A stretch of 64,000 nt of DNA from Brachypodium distachyon (taxonomy: Eukaryota > Streptophyta > Magnoliopsida > Poales > Poaceae), in the NCBI RefSeq assembly GCF_000005505.3, contig NC_016133.3, positions 57,873,237-57,937,236 on the forward strand, written 5' to 3'. Both the position numbers and the translations under genes were made by a program. The notes under the pieces are model-generated. The model was not told where the DNA came from. It searched no databases and saw nothing but the letters and a program-made list of their open reading frames with translations. Below, one piece after another: positions 12,081-24,952 of this stretch; positions within the stretch are counted from its first letter, which is position 1; every line of letters starts with the position of its first letter.

Positions 12081-14558
12081 ATGGATATGGAGGAAGGCAA
12101 CGAGGCGCAACCACCGCCGCCGCCACAGGAAGCGCCCGAAGCAGCGGAGCCGGTTCCGATGGACCAAGACGAGGACCAGGCAGCCGCGGATCCCATGGAG
12201 GACGAAGCTGCGGGAGGAGATGCCGCGGCGGCCGTGGATCCCATGGAGGACGACGCGCCTACATCCTCCCCAACCCCGTCCGCCCCCTCCGCCACCGCGG
12301 CCGTGGACGACTCCACCGTCGCGCGGAAGCGCCGCCGCCGCAAGAAGCAGTTCCCCGGCATGATCCCCACGGCCGGCGTCCGCGTCCTCCGCGCCTCTTC
12401 CTCGTCCGCGGCGACCGCGGCGCATCTCACCGGCATCCCGCGCCGCCGTGGGCGCCCGCCGACCAACAGCCACGTCCGACAGGCTCGAGAGCTCGATTCC
12501 GAGGCCCTCATCGCCCTAGCTGCGGGATTCCCCGCTGATACTCTCTCCGAGGACGAGGTCGCCGCCGTCGTCATCCCAACCATAGGTGGCACCGAGCAGG
12601 CCAACTACCTCGTCGTACGCAACCACATTCTCGCGCTCTGGCGCTCTAATCCTCTCTCGCCCGTCTCATCCAACGCCGCGCTCGCAGCCATTCGTACCGA
12701 GCATGCCCCCCTTGTCGCCGTTGCACACTCCTTCCTGTCGGACCATGCCTACATTAATTTTGGCCTCGCCCCCTCCATTCTATCCCTCCCCCCATCACCC
12801 CCTCCATCCCTTCCTCCCCCTTCTGTTCTCATTGTCGGTGCTGGCTTTGCTGGCCTCGCCGCGGCACGCCACCTTATGTCCCTTGGATTCAAGGTTGCCA
12901 TTGTCGAAGGACGACTCCGCCCAGGTGGTCGCGTGTTTACAAAGACAATGCGCTCCACTGCTGCAGACTATCCTGACATTGCTGCTGCTGCTGATCTTGG
13001 AGGCAGTGTGCTCACCGGTATCAATGGGAACCCCCTCGGTGTCATAGCACGGCAGCTTGGGTTCCCACTCCACAAGGTGCGGGACAAGTGCCCGCTGTAT
13101 CTCCCGAATGGCAGTGAAGTCAACTCCGACATGGACGCTCGAGTTGAGGCTGCCTTTAACCAGCTTCTTGACAAGGTGTGCCAGCTGCGGCAGGTGGTCG
13201 CAGATAGTTTCCCACATGGCGTTGATGTGTCGCTTGGTATGGCACTTGAGGCATTCCGGGCGGCGCATGGTGTTGCCGCTGAGCCAGAGGAACGAATGCT
13301 TCTTGATTGGCATCTGGCAAACTTGGAGTATGCCAATGCTGCTCCTCTTGCCGATCTCTCAATGGCCTTCTGGGATCAGGATGATCCATATGAAATGGGT
13401 GGTGACCACTGCTTTATTCCTGGCGGTAACTCCCAGTTTGTGCGAGCACTTGCTGACGGCATCCCGATATTCTATGGGCAGAATGTGCGAAGGATACAAT
13501 ATGGGTGCGATGGTGTTATGGTGTACACTGAGAAGCAGACATTCCGTGGTGACATGGCGCTCTGCACTGTTCCCCTTGGTGTGCTTAAAAAGGGAGACAT
13601 CGATTTTGTGCCTGAGCTGCCAGCTCAAAAGCGAGAAGCTATCCAAAGATTGGGCTTTGGTCTTCTTAATAAGGTTGTGATATTATTCCCCTTTGACTTC
13701 TGGGATGGCAGGATTGATACATTTGGGCACTTGACAGAGGACTCTGCTCAACGTGGCGAATTCTTCCTGTTCTATAGCTATTCTTCTGTCTCAGGAGGGC
13801 CACTGCTTGTCGCGCTTGTTGCTGGGGAATCTGCTATCGAGTTTGAGAAGAAATCACCGATGGAAAATGTCGAGAAGGTGTTAGAAACACTTAGGAAAAT
13901 CTTTTCACCCAAGGGGATTGAGGTACCAAACCCATTGCAGGCAATCTGCACTCGGTGGGGCACTGACAGGTTTACATATGGATCATATTCATATGTTGCT
14001 ATTGGGTCTTCTGGTGATGATTATGACATTTTGGCTGAGAGTGTTGCTGATAGAATTTTCTTTGCTGGAGAGGCAACAAATAGGCGATACCCTGCAACAA
14101 TGCATGGAGCTCTGCTTAGTGGGTACAGAGAGGCTGCCAATATTGTAAGAGCAGCTAGGAAGAGAGCAAATAAGGTTGACTCACCTGAGAAAACAGATGT
14201 TAATTTTGAAGTCAAAGATACTGATAAAGATGACAACATCGATTTGGATGATCTCTTCCGTACTCCTGATGCTGCTTTTGGTGGCTTCTCAGTTCTCCAT
14301 GACCCATCTACATCTGAACCTGATTCAACTTCGTTACTGCGTGTTGGAATTGGTGCCCGAAAGTTAGGCTCTGGTTCACTTTTCCTCTATGGCTTAATAA
14401 TGCGAAAGAATGTAGCTGAGTTAGCTGCAATGGAAGGCGATGAGCAGCGTTTGAGTACCCTGTATCGAGATTTTGGGACAAAACTTCTGGGATTGGATGG
14501 CTTGGGTCATACTGGGGAAAGCCTTATATCACGGATAAAGGCTGCTTCTAAGAAGTAG
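12081..14558 (+). CDS. LDL1: LSD1-like histone lysine demethylase (LDL1 type), intronless
   Basis: FAD-dependent amine oxidase that removes mono- and dimethyl groups from histone H3 lysine 4; acts in the nucleus as a chromatin repressor, including of flowering repressors in Arabidopsis. One uninterrupted frame of 825 residues. Order: acidic/Pro/Ala-rich N-terminus with a basic KRRRRKK stretch (possible nuclear signal); SWIRM domain about 135-235 (starts ELDSEALIALAAGFP, contains NYLVVRNHILALW); FAD-binding GAGFAGLAAARHL near 252; amine oxidase body; a Lys in LLNKVVILF near 530 at the place of the conserved flavin-contact lysine; C-terminal FAD motif FAGEATNRRYPATMHGALLSG near 660. There is no tower insertion in the oxidase domain as in animal LSD1; that is usual for plant members. 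The start at 12081 is the first ATG after the element-containing promoter. The intronless structure agrees with plant LDL1 genes as I remember them. Confidence 0.95.
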   Translation: MDMEEGNEAQPPPPPQEAPEAAEPVPMDQDEDQAAADPMEDEAAGGDAAAAVDPMEDDAPTSSPTPSAPSATAAVDDSTVARKRRRRKKQFPGMIPTAGVRVLRASSSSAATAAHLTGIPRRRGRPPTNSHVRQARELDSEALIALAAGFPADTLSEDEVAAVVIPTIGGTEQANYLVVRNHILALWRSNPLSPVSSNAALAAIRTEHAPLVAVAHSFLSDHAYINFGLAPSILSLPPSPPPSLPPPSVLIVGAGFAGLAAARHLMSLGFKVAIVEGRLRPGGRVFTKTMRSTAADYPDIAAAADLGGSVLTGINGNPLGVIARQLGFPLHKVRDKCPLYLPNGSEVNSDMDARVEAAFNQLLDKVCQLRQVVADSFPHGVDVSLGMALEAFRAAHGVAAEPEERMLLDWHLANLEYANAAPLADLSMAFWDQDDPYEMGGDHCFIPGGNSQFVRALADGIPIFYGQNVRRIQYGCDGVMVYTEKQTFRGDMALCTVPLGVLKKGDIDFVPELPAQKREAIQRLGFGLLNKVVILFPFDFWDGRIDTFGHLTEDSAQRGEFFLFYSYSSVSGGPLLVALVAGESAIEFEKKSPMENVEKVLETLRKIFSPKGIEVPNPLQAICTRWGTDRFTYGSYSYVAIGSSGDDYDILAESVADRIFFAGEATNRRYPATMHGALLSGYREAANIVRAARKRANKVDSPEKTDVNFEVKDTDKDDNIDLDDLFRTPDAAFGGFSVLHDPSTSEPDSTSLLRVGIGARKLGSGSLFLYGLIMRKNVAELAAMEGDEQRLSTLYRDFGTKLLGLDGLGHTGESLISRIKAASKK

Positions 14559-17500
14559 CATCCAGTCAAGATGTTGGAAAGGTTGACTTGCCTGTAATAG
14601 TTGTCAGCTCTGAGCATTTAGTTTGCTAGCCCGGCATGGTTGCTGAACTTGCAAGTAATTCATTCATTTCATTGATTGCCTTATACCTCTTAATTTCTCG
14701 TCAAAGGTGTATGCTGTGCCATGTTGTACTGGTAAAACCTTCTATGATCATATCACCATGGGAAATAATGGAAGATTCTAATCAGTACTATCTTCAGACA
14801 TAAATCACCTCTTTTGACACTTCTGTGATGACATTGTTAATTAGCTTAGTATTATCATTTTTTATGTGATGTAGCACTTGGTAGCGTCAGTTTACCCAAA
14901 CTAACTAGGGATATGTGAGCAAGAAAAGGATGTGAGAGTTCCTGCTAGTCCCAATAACATCTACATTTGGGTGTGGTGATAGATAATCAACGATTCTCGT
15001 TCCTGTTAGGCTTGTTTTAGTGATTTGTCATTTGGGGTTCTGGGTTATATTTGACAATTCTGTCTCATTGATTACATGTTAGTTCTTTATTCTGGAAGGT
15101 GGTTTTGTATGATTTGCAAGGCATTTCAATGTTGATTATTCATTTTCTTCAGCAAGCTGTAGCTAAAGGATCATCTAAGTGACAGATCAAGAATAGTTTG
15201 ATAAAACTATCAGGAGGTTATCCATTATTTCACCGCACGGCCTATATTTGAAGTTTTTGGAATAAATTGTTTATGGTGTCAAGCAGGTAATGCCATAACT
15301 GACATTTTGATGCCCTAAACATGATTTAATAAATGTAGTCCTTGGGCTGTCCAATTGAACCCTATTGTATTTTATTTTTGTCAAATAGGTATGACATATG
15401 TTAAAATTTACATGCTTTGATGCAGAGTGCATGTTTCTGTTTGACCCTTGAAGATGTTGCATTGGTTGATAGTTGTTTAATTTTTTTCAGCTGTGTCATG
15501 TCATGTCTCCTCCAGCGTGCGCACCTTGCTTTAGGCTTAAGCTCAAAATTGTCCAACTGTAGAGTGGAAGCTCGAGCCAAAAACACAGGCTGGATTTGGA
15601 CTCTTTTCTTCAGCACTTCCTTAGTTTGGCCTCCTTGCTATGTTCCCTTCATATCACCTTTTTGCACATTTGAGATTAGTGGAAGGTGCCTCCTGCGCTG
15701 ATTTCTTAACGAACCTATGCTTATTTGCTCGTGTATTGTTTTTATATTTTGTATGCGCTGCATCTCCTTGTATATCTGGAAGTATATGTTTGTCACAAGC
15801 ACGGTCCATTTTCGGTGCTGCCTCTGCTTGGTCGTTTATTCCTCCTTGTGTTTTCCGCCATTTCAGCTTGCACCCTTGCTTTTTACTTCCTCCGTTTCAC
15901 ATTAAGTGACTCAAATTTGTCCAAATATGAATGTATCCATGTCTAAAAAATGTCTAGATACATGTAATAGAAAGTCACTTGATATGACACGGAGGGTGTA
16001 GTAGTTAGGTACTGCGCCGAAATTTGGCAACACTTGTGTTTTGGCTACCCAGGTTGAATGGTTGAAGATAGCATTAGTCAATTGTCCTTGTTGACCTGTC
16101 CTAAACTATTCAGCATTTTGTTCTGAGATATGGTCCCGAACTCCTCATCTGAACGACACCTCATTGTCATCTCAGACCATCGTTCAATGCATGCATTGCG
16201 TTCTTCCATACATTTGTAACCAGGATTTCAGTCCATTGTTTACTGGATTACTTCCGTTCTATTTGCTGCTTACTGGCAAGCGACCAAACCAAAAGGTGTC
16301 GTCAAGCTACTCATTTTCAGTATTTGCAAAATTGCAAGTGGCCGGAGAAAAGCCCCCGTGTTAGGCCCAAGCCAACTGCGCTAGATTTCGTTTCAGCTGC
16401 TGCCGGTGTAAGAAGAATCATCCAGCGTTATCTTGGCCTCATCTCATATAAAGTGCCCATCCCACCACCAGCCTCCTGTTTGACATTGACGCAGGTACTG
16501 TCAAAGAATCCTAGCTGTTCTGTTTTGTCCATCTAGTCCTCTTCAGATCCGTGACCACGTCTGCGTCCAACACGGCGATAGATTTGGTATCGGCTCTAGC
16601 ACGGGCTTGCACTGCTGCACATTCTTCGCTGCATCTACAGTACGTTTGGTAGTTTGTAGACATACATAAAATATAGAAGTGGTCATAGTAATACTAATTC
16701 AGTCTGGCACTTGGCAGATAGGATATAATTCCAACTGAAAAATGGTGGGTACTGTTTGCTGGTTCAAATGGACGGGCGGGCAGCAAGACGTGGGTCGAGC
16801 TGGAAAGGGACGAGACGCGGGAGCCATTGATTCATTGATTGTGCGTGGAGCTTAGTTATCTTGGAGTAAGTAACAAATGCCAGATGCAAGCGGAGAAGAA
16901 ACGACGGATAGACGACGGATGCAGGCAAAGGAACGATGGATTGTCGGTGTCAGCCACACCTGTGCAGCCAGCTAGAGAAGCAGAGAATTATGGTTGTACG
17001 AGTACATGAGTAGTAGTACGAATTTAATTAGGGGTCGAGAGCGGGAGCTGGCAAGTCTCGCCGACACGCATGGTCCAGGGTTTAGACTTGCTCGATGCGC
17101 TGGGGAGAGAGAGACAGTTGCACAAACAATGCTCGCTCGGTTTCTTGCAAGATTCCAGCGATTTGTGGTAATTGTCGCAACAACATGCCTGTCCAATTAA
17201 CTGGAAGATGCATGGTGATTCACGTGGTCGGTCTTCCAGCTGCTTGCCGCACTGATCCCTTCCGATTGACCAACGCACTCAAGAGGCTCAGCCGCTCAGG
17301 GTATTGCAATTCTTCTCTTTTGCGAACTGGACTGGAGTAGTAGCTCGGCCTTTATGGAAGCATCACTGCCCCCACTGACCTCCGGCTACGGCACAGCTCG
17401 TTCTTTAGACAAAACAAAACAAAGAAAACATCTCGTCGACGCACGCACGTTGCAGTGTGTTGGGAGCGAGCCCACCAATGGCTCGTCTCGGGAAATGGCC

Positions 17501-18590
17501 GTCGACATCCGCCCGCCGCATCGTCGCATAGAGGCGAGATCATCGGTTCGCCGGGTGGGCGCGGTGCGAAGGCATTACCGTATTGCACTTGCACGGCACA
17601 ATGTTCGGCCGGCCGGGCCGGGGTCGTGCGGCGTCTGCCTCACCGGGACCGCCGCGCAGCCACGTGACCAAGTGCAAATGCGGCCTGGATATGGACCCTT
17701 TCCACGCACGGGAAATCATTTCGATCGCCGCCGCTGCACACCGCGCCGGCCGCCACCTTTTCCAGCGTCGCCCGAAGTGGCCATTCGGTCGCCCAGAAAC
17801 GGAGAGCGAGCTACTGCGCGCTTTCCTACCGGGTTAAGGAAGGATAGGGAGAGATCGGAAATGGCGTCTGACTCTGTCCCGGTCCCGAATGTAGACGAGA
17901 GATCTGGTCCTGCATTTTCGACCCTCAGATTTGCCACCGTAGTATACATAAGTTGTGTTCAATAATTACCAAACCTCAACAGACAACGCAGGTGCACTGC
18001 ACGACTCCAGTCATGTAAAATTTGGCCGCTGTGCCACTGTTCAGTGTCCACCGTAAATTTGGCCAGTATTTGTTTGACATAGAAGAACACGCGTATTCTC
18101 TTAACTCAACGGAAGCACACGGTATCGTATCCTGCATCCCGTTAGATAAAGTATTCTTTTAATTAAACCAACCCCGGGATTACACACGACCTCCTCCGAC
18201 AACAGTACTTGATTTGGGATCGAATGACCAGCACAATTATCAAACTAATCACAGTAGTACCAATTTTATACTACTATCTCCCATCGTGTCAATCTTTGTT
18301 CCCATCTTTGTTTATGTCTCCATGCGCCAGAGCCCAATAGATTCGGCAGCGCAACCATGTCCAGAACACACAAATAAAGAAAATCCACATTCTCTAGTGT
18401 CACGAGACTGGCCTTGGCCAAACACACGTCAAACTCATTCGGTACATAACCAGCCACGCCATGGGGCCCCACACGGCATTGATGTTCAGTTCCATTCCCA
18501 ACAGCCCCCTCTCTACCACCGACTGCACCGCGGGCCCAGGAGACACGACCCGGCCCCCACCTGTCACTGTCACGTACCAACGCCTTAGAC
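14559..18590. other. 4-kb intergenic stretch with one MITE
   Basis: Holds the 3' UTR of the LDL1-type gene, one Stowaway-type element (15886-15998, listed separately) and the upstream region of the PMT gene. The GC-rich part at 17450-17850 contains open frames on several strands, but none has a recognisable domain. No RNA gene was recognised. Confidence 0.55.
15886..15998. mobile_element. Stowaway-type MITE
   Basis: 113-bp element flanked by TA. The left end cttcctccgtttcacatta and right end (read backwards) caccctccgtgtcatatca are inverted, with an internal core aagtgactcaaatttgtc paired to the aaagtcactt near the right end. No coding capacity. Confidence 0.85.
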
Positions 18591-18593
18591 CGC

Positions 18594-18607
18594 TCCTTTA
18601 TTTATAC
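18594..18607 (+). promoter_or_regulatory. Possible TATA box of the PMT gene
   Basis: The sequence tttatttataccgg lies about 430 bases upstream of the PMT start codon, in front of a purine-rich leader. It is a plausible core promoter, based only on the motif. Confidence 0.35.
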
Positions 18608-19038
18608 CGGTGTTTTACGGAAGGGGCAAGAGGCTGTTAGCACACACGTACAGAAAACAGATAGACAGAGGAGAGTGTGTTTGCTCGCTGCGTCCCCGGC
18701 CGAGGCCTCGTCTCGTTCCGTGCAGAAAGGGAAGAGGAGGAGCCGAGGTGGAGGAGAGATCCGGAGCGGAAACGGCCAAGGAAGGACGCGCTCGGGTTAA
18801 TTGCTGGTGGTACCATTGTGCTATCTCTCCTCCCGCTCCATTACTCGCCGTGCGGCCACGGTGAATTGGGGAGGCGGTAGCAGTGGTGGAAGAGTGCTGG
18901 AGTTGGACTGGCGGAGCAGCGGCTGCCAGCGCCATTGCGGGATTGCGATTGCTCGTTCGCTGGAGTTAGTGGTGGTGGTTCGAGTCTCGCTCTCCATGCG
19001 GCTCTGGACGGGCCTGTGAGATCCGCAGCGCAGCAGCC

Positions 19039-22000
19039 ATGTCGCGGCCGCTGTACCGCGGGTTTTCGGGGATCGGCGGCAAGGCGGCGGCGGCGGGCGA
19101 CGAGGACCGCTACGACCCCAAGGAGCAGCCCGGCGAGAACGGCATTGGCGCGTGCGCCGCGGCGTCGCGGGGGCGGAAGCGGCACCTCGCCGTGGCGGCG
19201 GTCAGGATCGGGGTCCTGGTGCTCGCCGCGGCCGCGCTCGCTGGGTCGGTGGCGTGGGCCGGGTCGCTCTACGCGGGGCGAGGCGCCGCCGCGGCCGTGG
19301 CCGCCGCCTCGGCGCACCGCGGGTACCGACGGCTGCAGGAGCAGCTCGTCACGGACCTGCTCGACATAGGCGAGCTCGCCGGCGGCGGGGTCCGCTCGCG
19401 GGAGGCGGACGTGTGCGCGCCCGAGTACGAGAACTACGTGCCCTGCTACTACAACGTGTCGGACGCCGTCGATGTGACGGATCTGGGCGGCGGCGTCGTC
19501 ATAAGCTACGAGCGGCAGTGCGCGCGCGAGGGCAGGGTTCCGTGCCTCGTCGCGCCGCCGCGGACATACCGGACTCCCGTGCGGTGGCCGAGCTGCAAGG
19601 GCTTCATCTGGAAGGACAACGTGCGGATTAGCGGGCAGGAATTTTCGTCCGGGAGCCTGTTCAAGAGGTACAACGAGCTTTTTGAGAAATTTGGAGGTGT
19701 TGGCTTCGCGTATTGGTTGTGAATTTGTCTGTTCTCTTGCGGTTATCCTAGGATGATGGTGGAGGAGGACCAAATCTCATTCCCGTCAGACGCACATATG
19801 TCTGACGGCGTGGAGGATTATGCGCATCAGATTGCTGAGATGATTGGCCTGCGGAATGAGTTCAATTTTAATGAGGCTGGGGTGAGTGTTTTCAATTCCC
19901 TTGTTTTTACGATTTTGTAATGTCGTAGCTGGTGATTGGGACTAGCTACTTGAACTAAACCAGTGACATTTCTGTTTATGGGGAATTTTGTTGGTCGAAA
20001 AGACAAGCTTGCTAGTGTTCTCTGTCAATATCTAATAATTCTGATGACAAAAAAAATATTCCATCTGATTTTATTGTACCTAGATATTTGTAGTGATTCC
20101 ATAAGAAACCTTTGACTTTAACTCTTTGAATTTTGGAAGAGTGGGAGCAATGTTTATTCAGATTCTTTGGATAATTGTATTTATTTATTTTTATGGTAGG
20201 ATCTGTGTTCAGCAGCATTGGTCCATTGTGGTCTTTCCATTAAACATTCCTTTACGGATTTTGCATTGTGAGTGGGTTTGGAAAGTGCTAGTCGATTCCA
20301 CTTAATCTGACCTTTGAAAACCATGTATAGTCAATGCGTTGGAAAGTGTGTATCAGGGTTTCCTGTACTGTGCTGCAAAAGTTTCTTGGTAGGGCAGTCA
20401 GGAACATATGATCCATCATGCAAAACATAGTGGAGATATCTTGCATTATCACTTTCTTTTCGAGTTGGTATGATGTTTTCCCCTGTTGCTGTTTACTACG
20501 GAGTACTCCACTTCCTAGTTAAACTGCTAGTATGATGCCATGGTTCTTGGGGTAATTCTTGAGTTCACATCAGTTCTGATAGTTCTCCTTGGCATGCCAT
20601 TTGCAGGTTCGGACTGTCCTTGATATAGAATGTGGATTCGGTACCTTGGGGTCACATCTTTTTGAAAGAGATCTCCTGACTATGTGCATTGCTAACTACG
20701 AGCCATCAGGCAGTCAAGTGCAAATCACCCTTGAAAGAGGAATTCCTGCATTGATTGGTTCATTTGCATCAAAGCAGCTCCCATATCCATATCTTTCATT
20801 CGATATGGTGCACTGTGCAAAATGCAATGTTGAATGGGACAAGCACGGTATGTACGACGCATTCCTTGTTCTTTCCAGTGTCTTAGCTTTCATTTATTGA
20901 TATAATTGTAGGCACTGTGGTTCCAGTGCGAATTGAATGGACCAACATCCACTAAACCTGCATATTTACCATCATTTAACATATACACACACACAAACAT
21001 TGATGCATGAGTACTAAATGTTCAAGGGCATACTGGTGAATAGTCATACTTGCCAATGAATTCTACCCCAGTTTTATATCTGGAGTGCTACGAACATGCA
21101 TGTGTAGAATTACCAATTTACCATACAGATGTACTTAAAACCATTTTTTTTTACTTTTGGATGACAATCCAATTCATTTACTTTGTGTTTCTGTAATCTG
21201 TGATGTTGCAGATGGTATCTTCTTGGTTGAAGTGGACAGGCTTTTGAGGCCTAGTGGATACTTTGTTTGGACATCAAATCTGAATACGCACAGGGCCTTA
21301 CGTGACAAAGAAAATCAAAAGAAATGGACAACCATTCGTGACTTAGCTAATAACCTCTGTTGGGAGATGCTGTCACAACAAGATGAGACAATTGTGTGGA
21401 AGAAGACAAACAAAAAAGATTGTTACAGTTCTAGGTATCAAATCATACTGCTAATGTCTATAACGTCTGTAGTAGTCAATAAAGATAAAATTTAGATGAA
21501 TGCTGAACTTGCACCTCTTGTTTTATAGGAAATCCGAGCCTGTGCTTTGTGGTAAAAGTCATGATCCAGAATCACCATACTACCAATCACTAAATCCCTG
21601 CATAGCAGGAACAAGAAGCCAGCGTTGGATCCCCATTGAACATCGCACAACATGGCCTTCTCAGGCTAGATTGAACTCAACAGAACTTTATATACATGGT
21701 AAGTATCATGATACACAGAGCAACTGGAGAACAGATAGATACTTAAGATGTGAGCGTTTCTATGGTCAAATGTTCTCTACCTTGCAATAAAAACTTCAAA
21801 TTGTCAGGTGTGCATTCGGATGTCTTTGCTGAGGATACTTCAAACTGGGACTCCATGGTGCGAAACTACTGGTCTTTGCTATCGCCACTTATATTTTCTG
21901 ATCATCCTAAGAGACCCGGTGACGAGGACCCACAGCCACCATTCAACATGCTACGGAATGTTCTAGATATGAATGCTCACTTTGGTGGATTTAATGCTGC

Positions 22001-23407
22001 TTTGCTCAAATCTGGAAAATCTGTATGGGTGATGAATGTTGTTCCTACAAATGCGCCGAACTATCTGCCCCTAATCTTTGACCGTGGGTTTATTGGGGTT
22101 CAACACGACTGGTAAGTGATTGCCTATGAGTTTTTTCCTCTCTGATTTTCCCTGTTTCTGATGTATAGGAACTCTGCTGATTCGATAATCCTAGTTTTTT
22201 CCCCTGTTATAATTTCCCACGCTGTACCAAGTGCATGCGCATTCATACACAACCTTAGCCAAAAACAATCTTTTAGCACGCTTATGTTTTTTATTTGTAC
22301 TACCTCCGTTCCTAAATTCTTGTCGCTGTTTTAGTACAACAGCGACAAGAATTTAGGAACGGAGGGAGTACAAGAAGTAGGGAATATCTCAATTAGATGG
22401 AGATCACTGTATACATAAAATGTTCCTTAAATAATTCCTGCCATGTGGATCATCTGATCACTTTACCTGATAGAACGTCAAACTTTTGATTAGGTGTGAA
22501 GCGTTTCCAACTTATCCAAGAACGTATGATATGGTACATGCTGATGGCTTCCTGTCACTTGAGAAGCGCAGCAAGCGTCGATGTTCGACTCTCGACATAT
22601 TCTTGGAAGTTGATCGCATCCTGCGGCCAGAGGTAAGCAATTTTTGCTAATTATACAATTATAGTGATTTAGAAACGGGATCATTCAGTCATTAAACACA
22701 TCTCCAACTCACATATAGAGGTTCCTGGATGCATGTGGACCAGTGAATCATAAATAAATAAATGATTCATATGGCTCCTTTCTTGCTATTATTGCTGCTT
22801 AACTATGCCATACGGAAGGAAGTCTTGATCATTTGTATTACTTGGTTTTGTTCCAAAACATTAGTTTCTTGAGAACCTGGCCCTTGTTTAGCCGTTCATT
22901 GTGGCAAGGCAAATTGAAAGGGCTCTGTTTATATCTAACGGTAATTTGAATTCTACTACTGAAGATGCTGCATTTGGTACTATATAAAAAAAAGTTAACA
23001 CACCCTTTTGCTAATACATACTTGCATTTATGTACTGTATATACGAGGCGCAGATGTTGTCATTAAACTGGTTTATGAAATTATTATTCCTGTAAACTAT
23101 GTTGAGTGTTTAGCCTGTTGTTTCTCGGACAAGTCTTCCACTCACATATATTTACAGTTATATGTGAAGGCGTCAAGCGCTACTTGGATTAACCATTAAG
23201 TGAGACATGTTCAGTGTATTGTCTAAATTGCCTATTTGTTTGGCTGCTATGCAGGGCTGGATTATAATACGTGACACCGCCCCACTTATTGAAGCTGCAA
23301 GATCTGTTGCTGCTCAGCTCAGGTGGGATGCACGTATCTTGGATCTTGACATAGCTAGTGATGAAAAACTGTTGGTCTGTCAGAAGCCCTTCCTGAGAAA
23401 ACAATGA
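19039..23407 (+). CDS. Probable Golgi methyltransferase, PMT4/PMT5-like
   Basis: Plant-specific putative S-adenosylmethionine methyltransferase (DUF248/PMT family), a type II Golgi membrane protein thought to act on cell-wall polysaccharides such as pectin. Eight exons: 19039-19667, 19752-19881, 20607-20847, 21212-21434, 21529-21698, 21808-22111, 22494-22632, 23255-23407; all introns are GT-AG and the exons join to 662 residues. A single membrane segment covers about residues 51-77 after a basic RGRKRHL stretch. Family blocks follow: [28 protein letters not shown], the first SAM-type block [14 protein letters not shown] (about 257-270), [14 protein letters not shown], the second half-block [17 protein letters not shown], and [16 protein letters not shown]. 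In the first block the usual D-I-G-C-G reads D-I-E-C-G. The PMT4/PMT5 placement is from overall resemblance. Intron 6 contains a small hairpin MITE. Confidence 0.92.
22300..22368. mobile_element. Stowaway-type hairpin MITE in PMT intron 6
   Basis: 69-bp element flanked by TA on both sides. It is almost entirely two 29-base arms (28 of 29 pair; left ctacctccgttcctaaattc) around an 11-base loop ttttagtacaa. It would form a near-perfect hairpin in the pre-mRNA of the PMT gene. Confidence 0.92.
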
Positions 23408-24940
23408 GCATACCAGACACTGACACACAATATGGAATTATTCTTTACCCCCTACATACTGTTGTAAGTATTGTCCAAGGACAATTGAGAACAAATATCA
23501 GTTCAAACATTGGAGGCATGGGTCAGCTAACTCGTCATGAATTGTCGTGGCCCGCAAGGTGCCATGAGACTGATCGGGCAAGTGCATGCTGCAGAGGACA
23601 GGCCTGGTGGCTAAGCTTTCCAGGCCAAGATTTTACTGCCAGGATACAGAGATGGAGGCCATCAAAGTTAATTTTGTAGCAAAACCATATTCAATAAAGG
23701 GATGATGCTGCGGCGTACATAATCGCGGCCAATGTGTCATATAGGTATAATTCAATTTTTCCTCATTACATTCTCCTTTGTAATGTGCTCATTTGTTCTT
23801 GTATCTTCTCTGTAAATTTGCTGGTATCTATACCGATCATCCCAGATTACAGCCCTGTGAAATCAAGATCAATATTACAGATGAATGATAAGAAAAAAAG
23901 CAAAACGTAGTTCTTCCAGTTAAATGTTTCCACCTCCATTTCCCTCTGTCTGTATTTTGTGCATCTCTCGGACCATGGTAACTGCATTATTCAGGAACCT
24001 TCTGCTTACTGAAATTACTATGTGACCTCCAATCTTTTCAGAGCTTCTTCTAGTGCAAGATCTCAACCGGCTATCTTGCACCCAGTTTGCTTCGCTAGTT
24101 CTTGCTCATTAGCCGAAGCTGTATTGTTTGAACCTTCCATGATTCTATGCAGGGTGGAACGTCTAATTCATCATGGCATTTGCCAGATTCCAGGCACATT
24201 ACTACTCCTAGTTTGCTATATTTGCAAAATAGCAATGACAGTACATCGATGGTGATACGCCACCCCAATCCAAAAGTACTGTCATGCCCATGCCATTTGT
24301 GCTCGATTCCATCCAAGGTTTCTCTCTTTCCTTCGTACTACTCCTGGAAGGTCAACTCTGCCAAGGACAGACAACATCATAGGATATATCCGCAGAAGTC
24401 ATATTCCGAGCTCTCGCACAGCAACTTCCAAGTTCCAATGCGAATTCCGTCGCTCTTATTTGTCTTATGGTCGAAACAAACCGATGATGTTAACAAAGAC
24501 TTCTTCCTTCGAGCTTTGCAACGCACATCTGGACTGCGCCCATTCCTGCTTCTATTCGCCAGTTGGCCCAATCTTGCTCGCCATTCTGGCGACAGCGACA
24601 GGCCATCTGAGAGACTGAGACCAGGGAATGATTGGTTCAGCTCCACCTGCAAAGCACAACGACCGGTGTTCTAAGCAAGTCGGTTCGATTGGTCCAGAAA
24701 AAAAAATGCAAGCATTCTTCACAAGATTTGCTATACAAATGCAAAGAGCAACAAGTGGCGTATATATTCTCCTGTGTCCAAATTATCGGTGACGCTGACC
24801 CAAAGCATATCGAATCTGCAATTTTTCTTCATGAAGGTGTACCAGACCTCTTTAAAAAAACAAGCTATCACTCTGGCAGGGAGGTCCCACCGTACGTGGT
24901 CCCTGGGTTGGCCCACAGGATTCTTTATGCCGTAAGCGGC
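23408..24940. other. Intergenic stretch, no gene seen
   Basis: Contains the 3' UTR of the PMT gene and the upstream region of the APRL gene. A plus-strand open frame at 24147-24674 has no recognisable domain and no splice partners. No mobile element ends were recognised. Confidence 0.5.
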
Positions 24941-24952
24941 CGCGTAGCTAGC

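Noticed and set aside
11783..12538. 251-residue open frame overlapping the start of the LDL1-type gene
   Set aside because: Starts inside the Mutator-like element and reads the demethylase N-terminus out of frame; Pro/Arg-rich shadow.
17354..17965. 203-residue open frame on the plus strand in GC-rich DNA
   Set aside because: No domain, no splice partners, several overlapping frames of similar quality, and no promoter signal; probably chance in a GC-rich patch.
24147..24674. 175-residue open frame on the plus strand
   Set aside because: Low-complexity composition, no domain and no neighbouring exons; lies in the PMT 3' flank.
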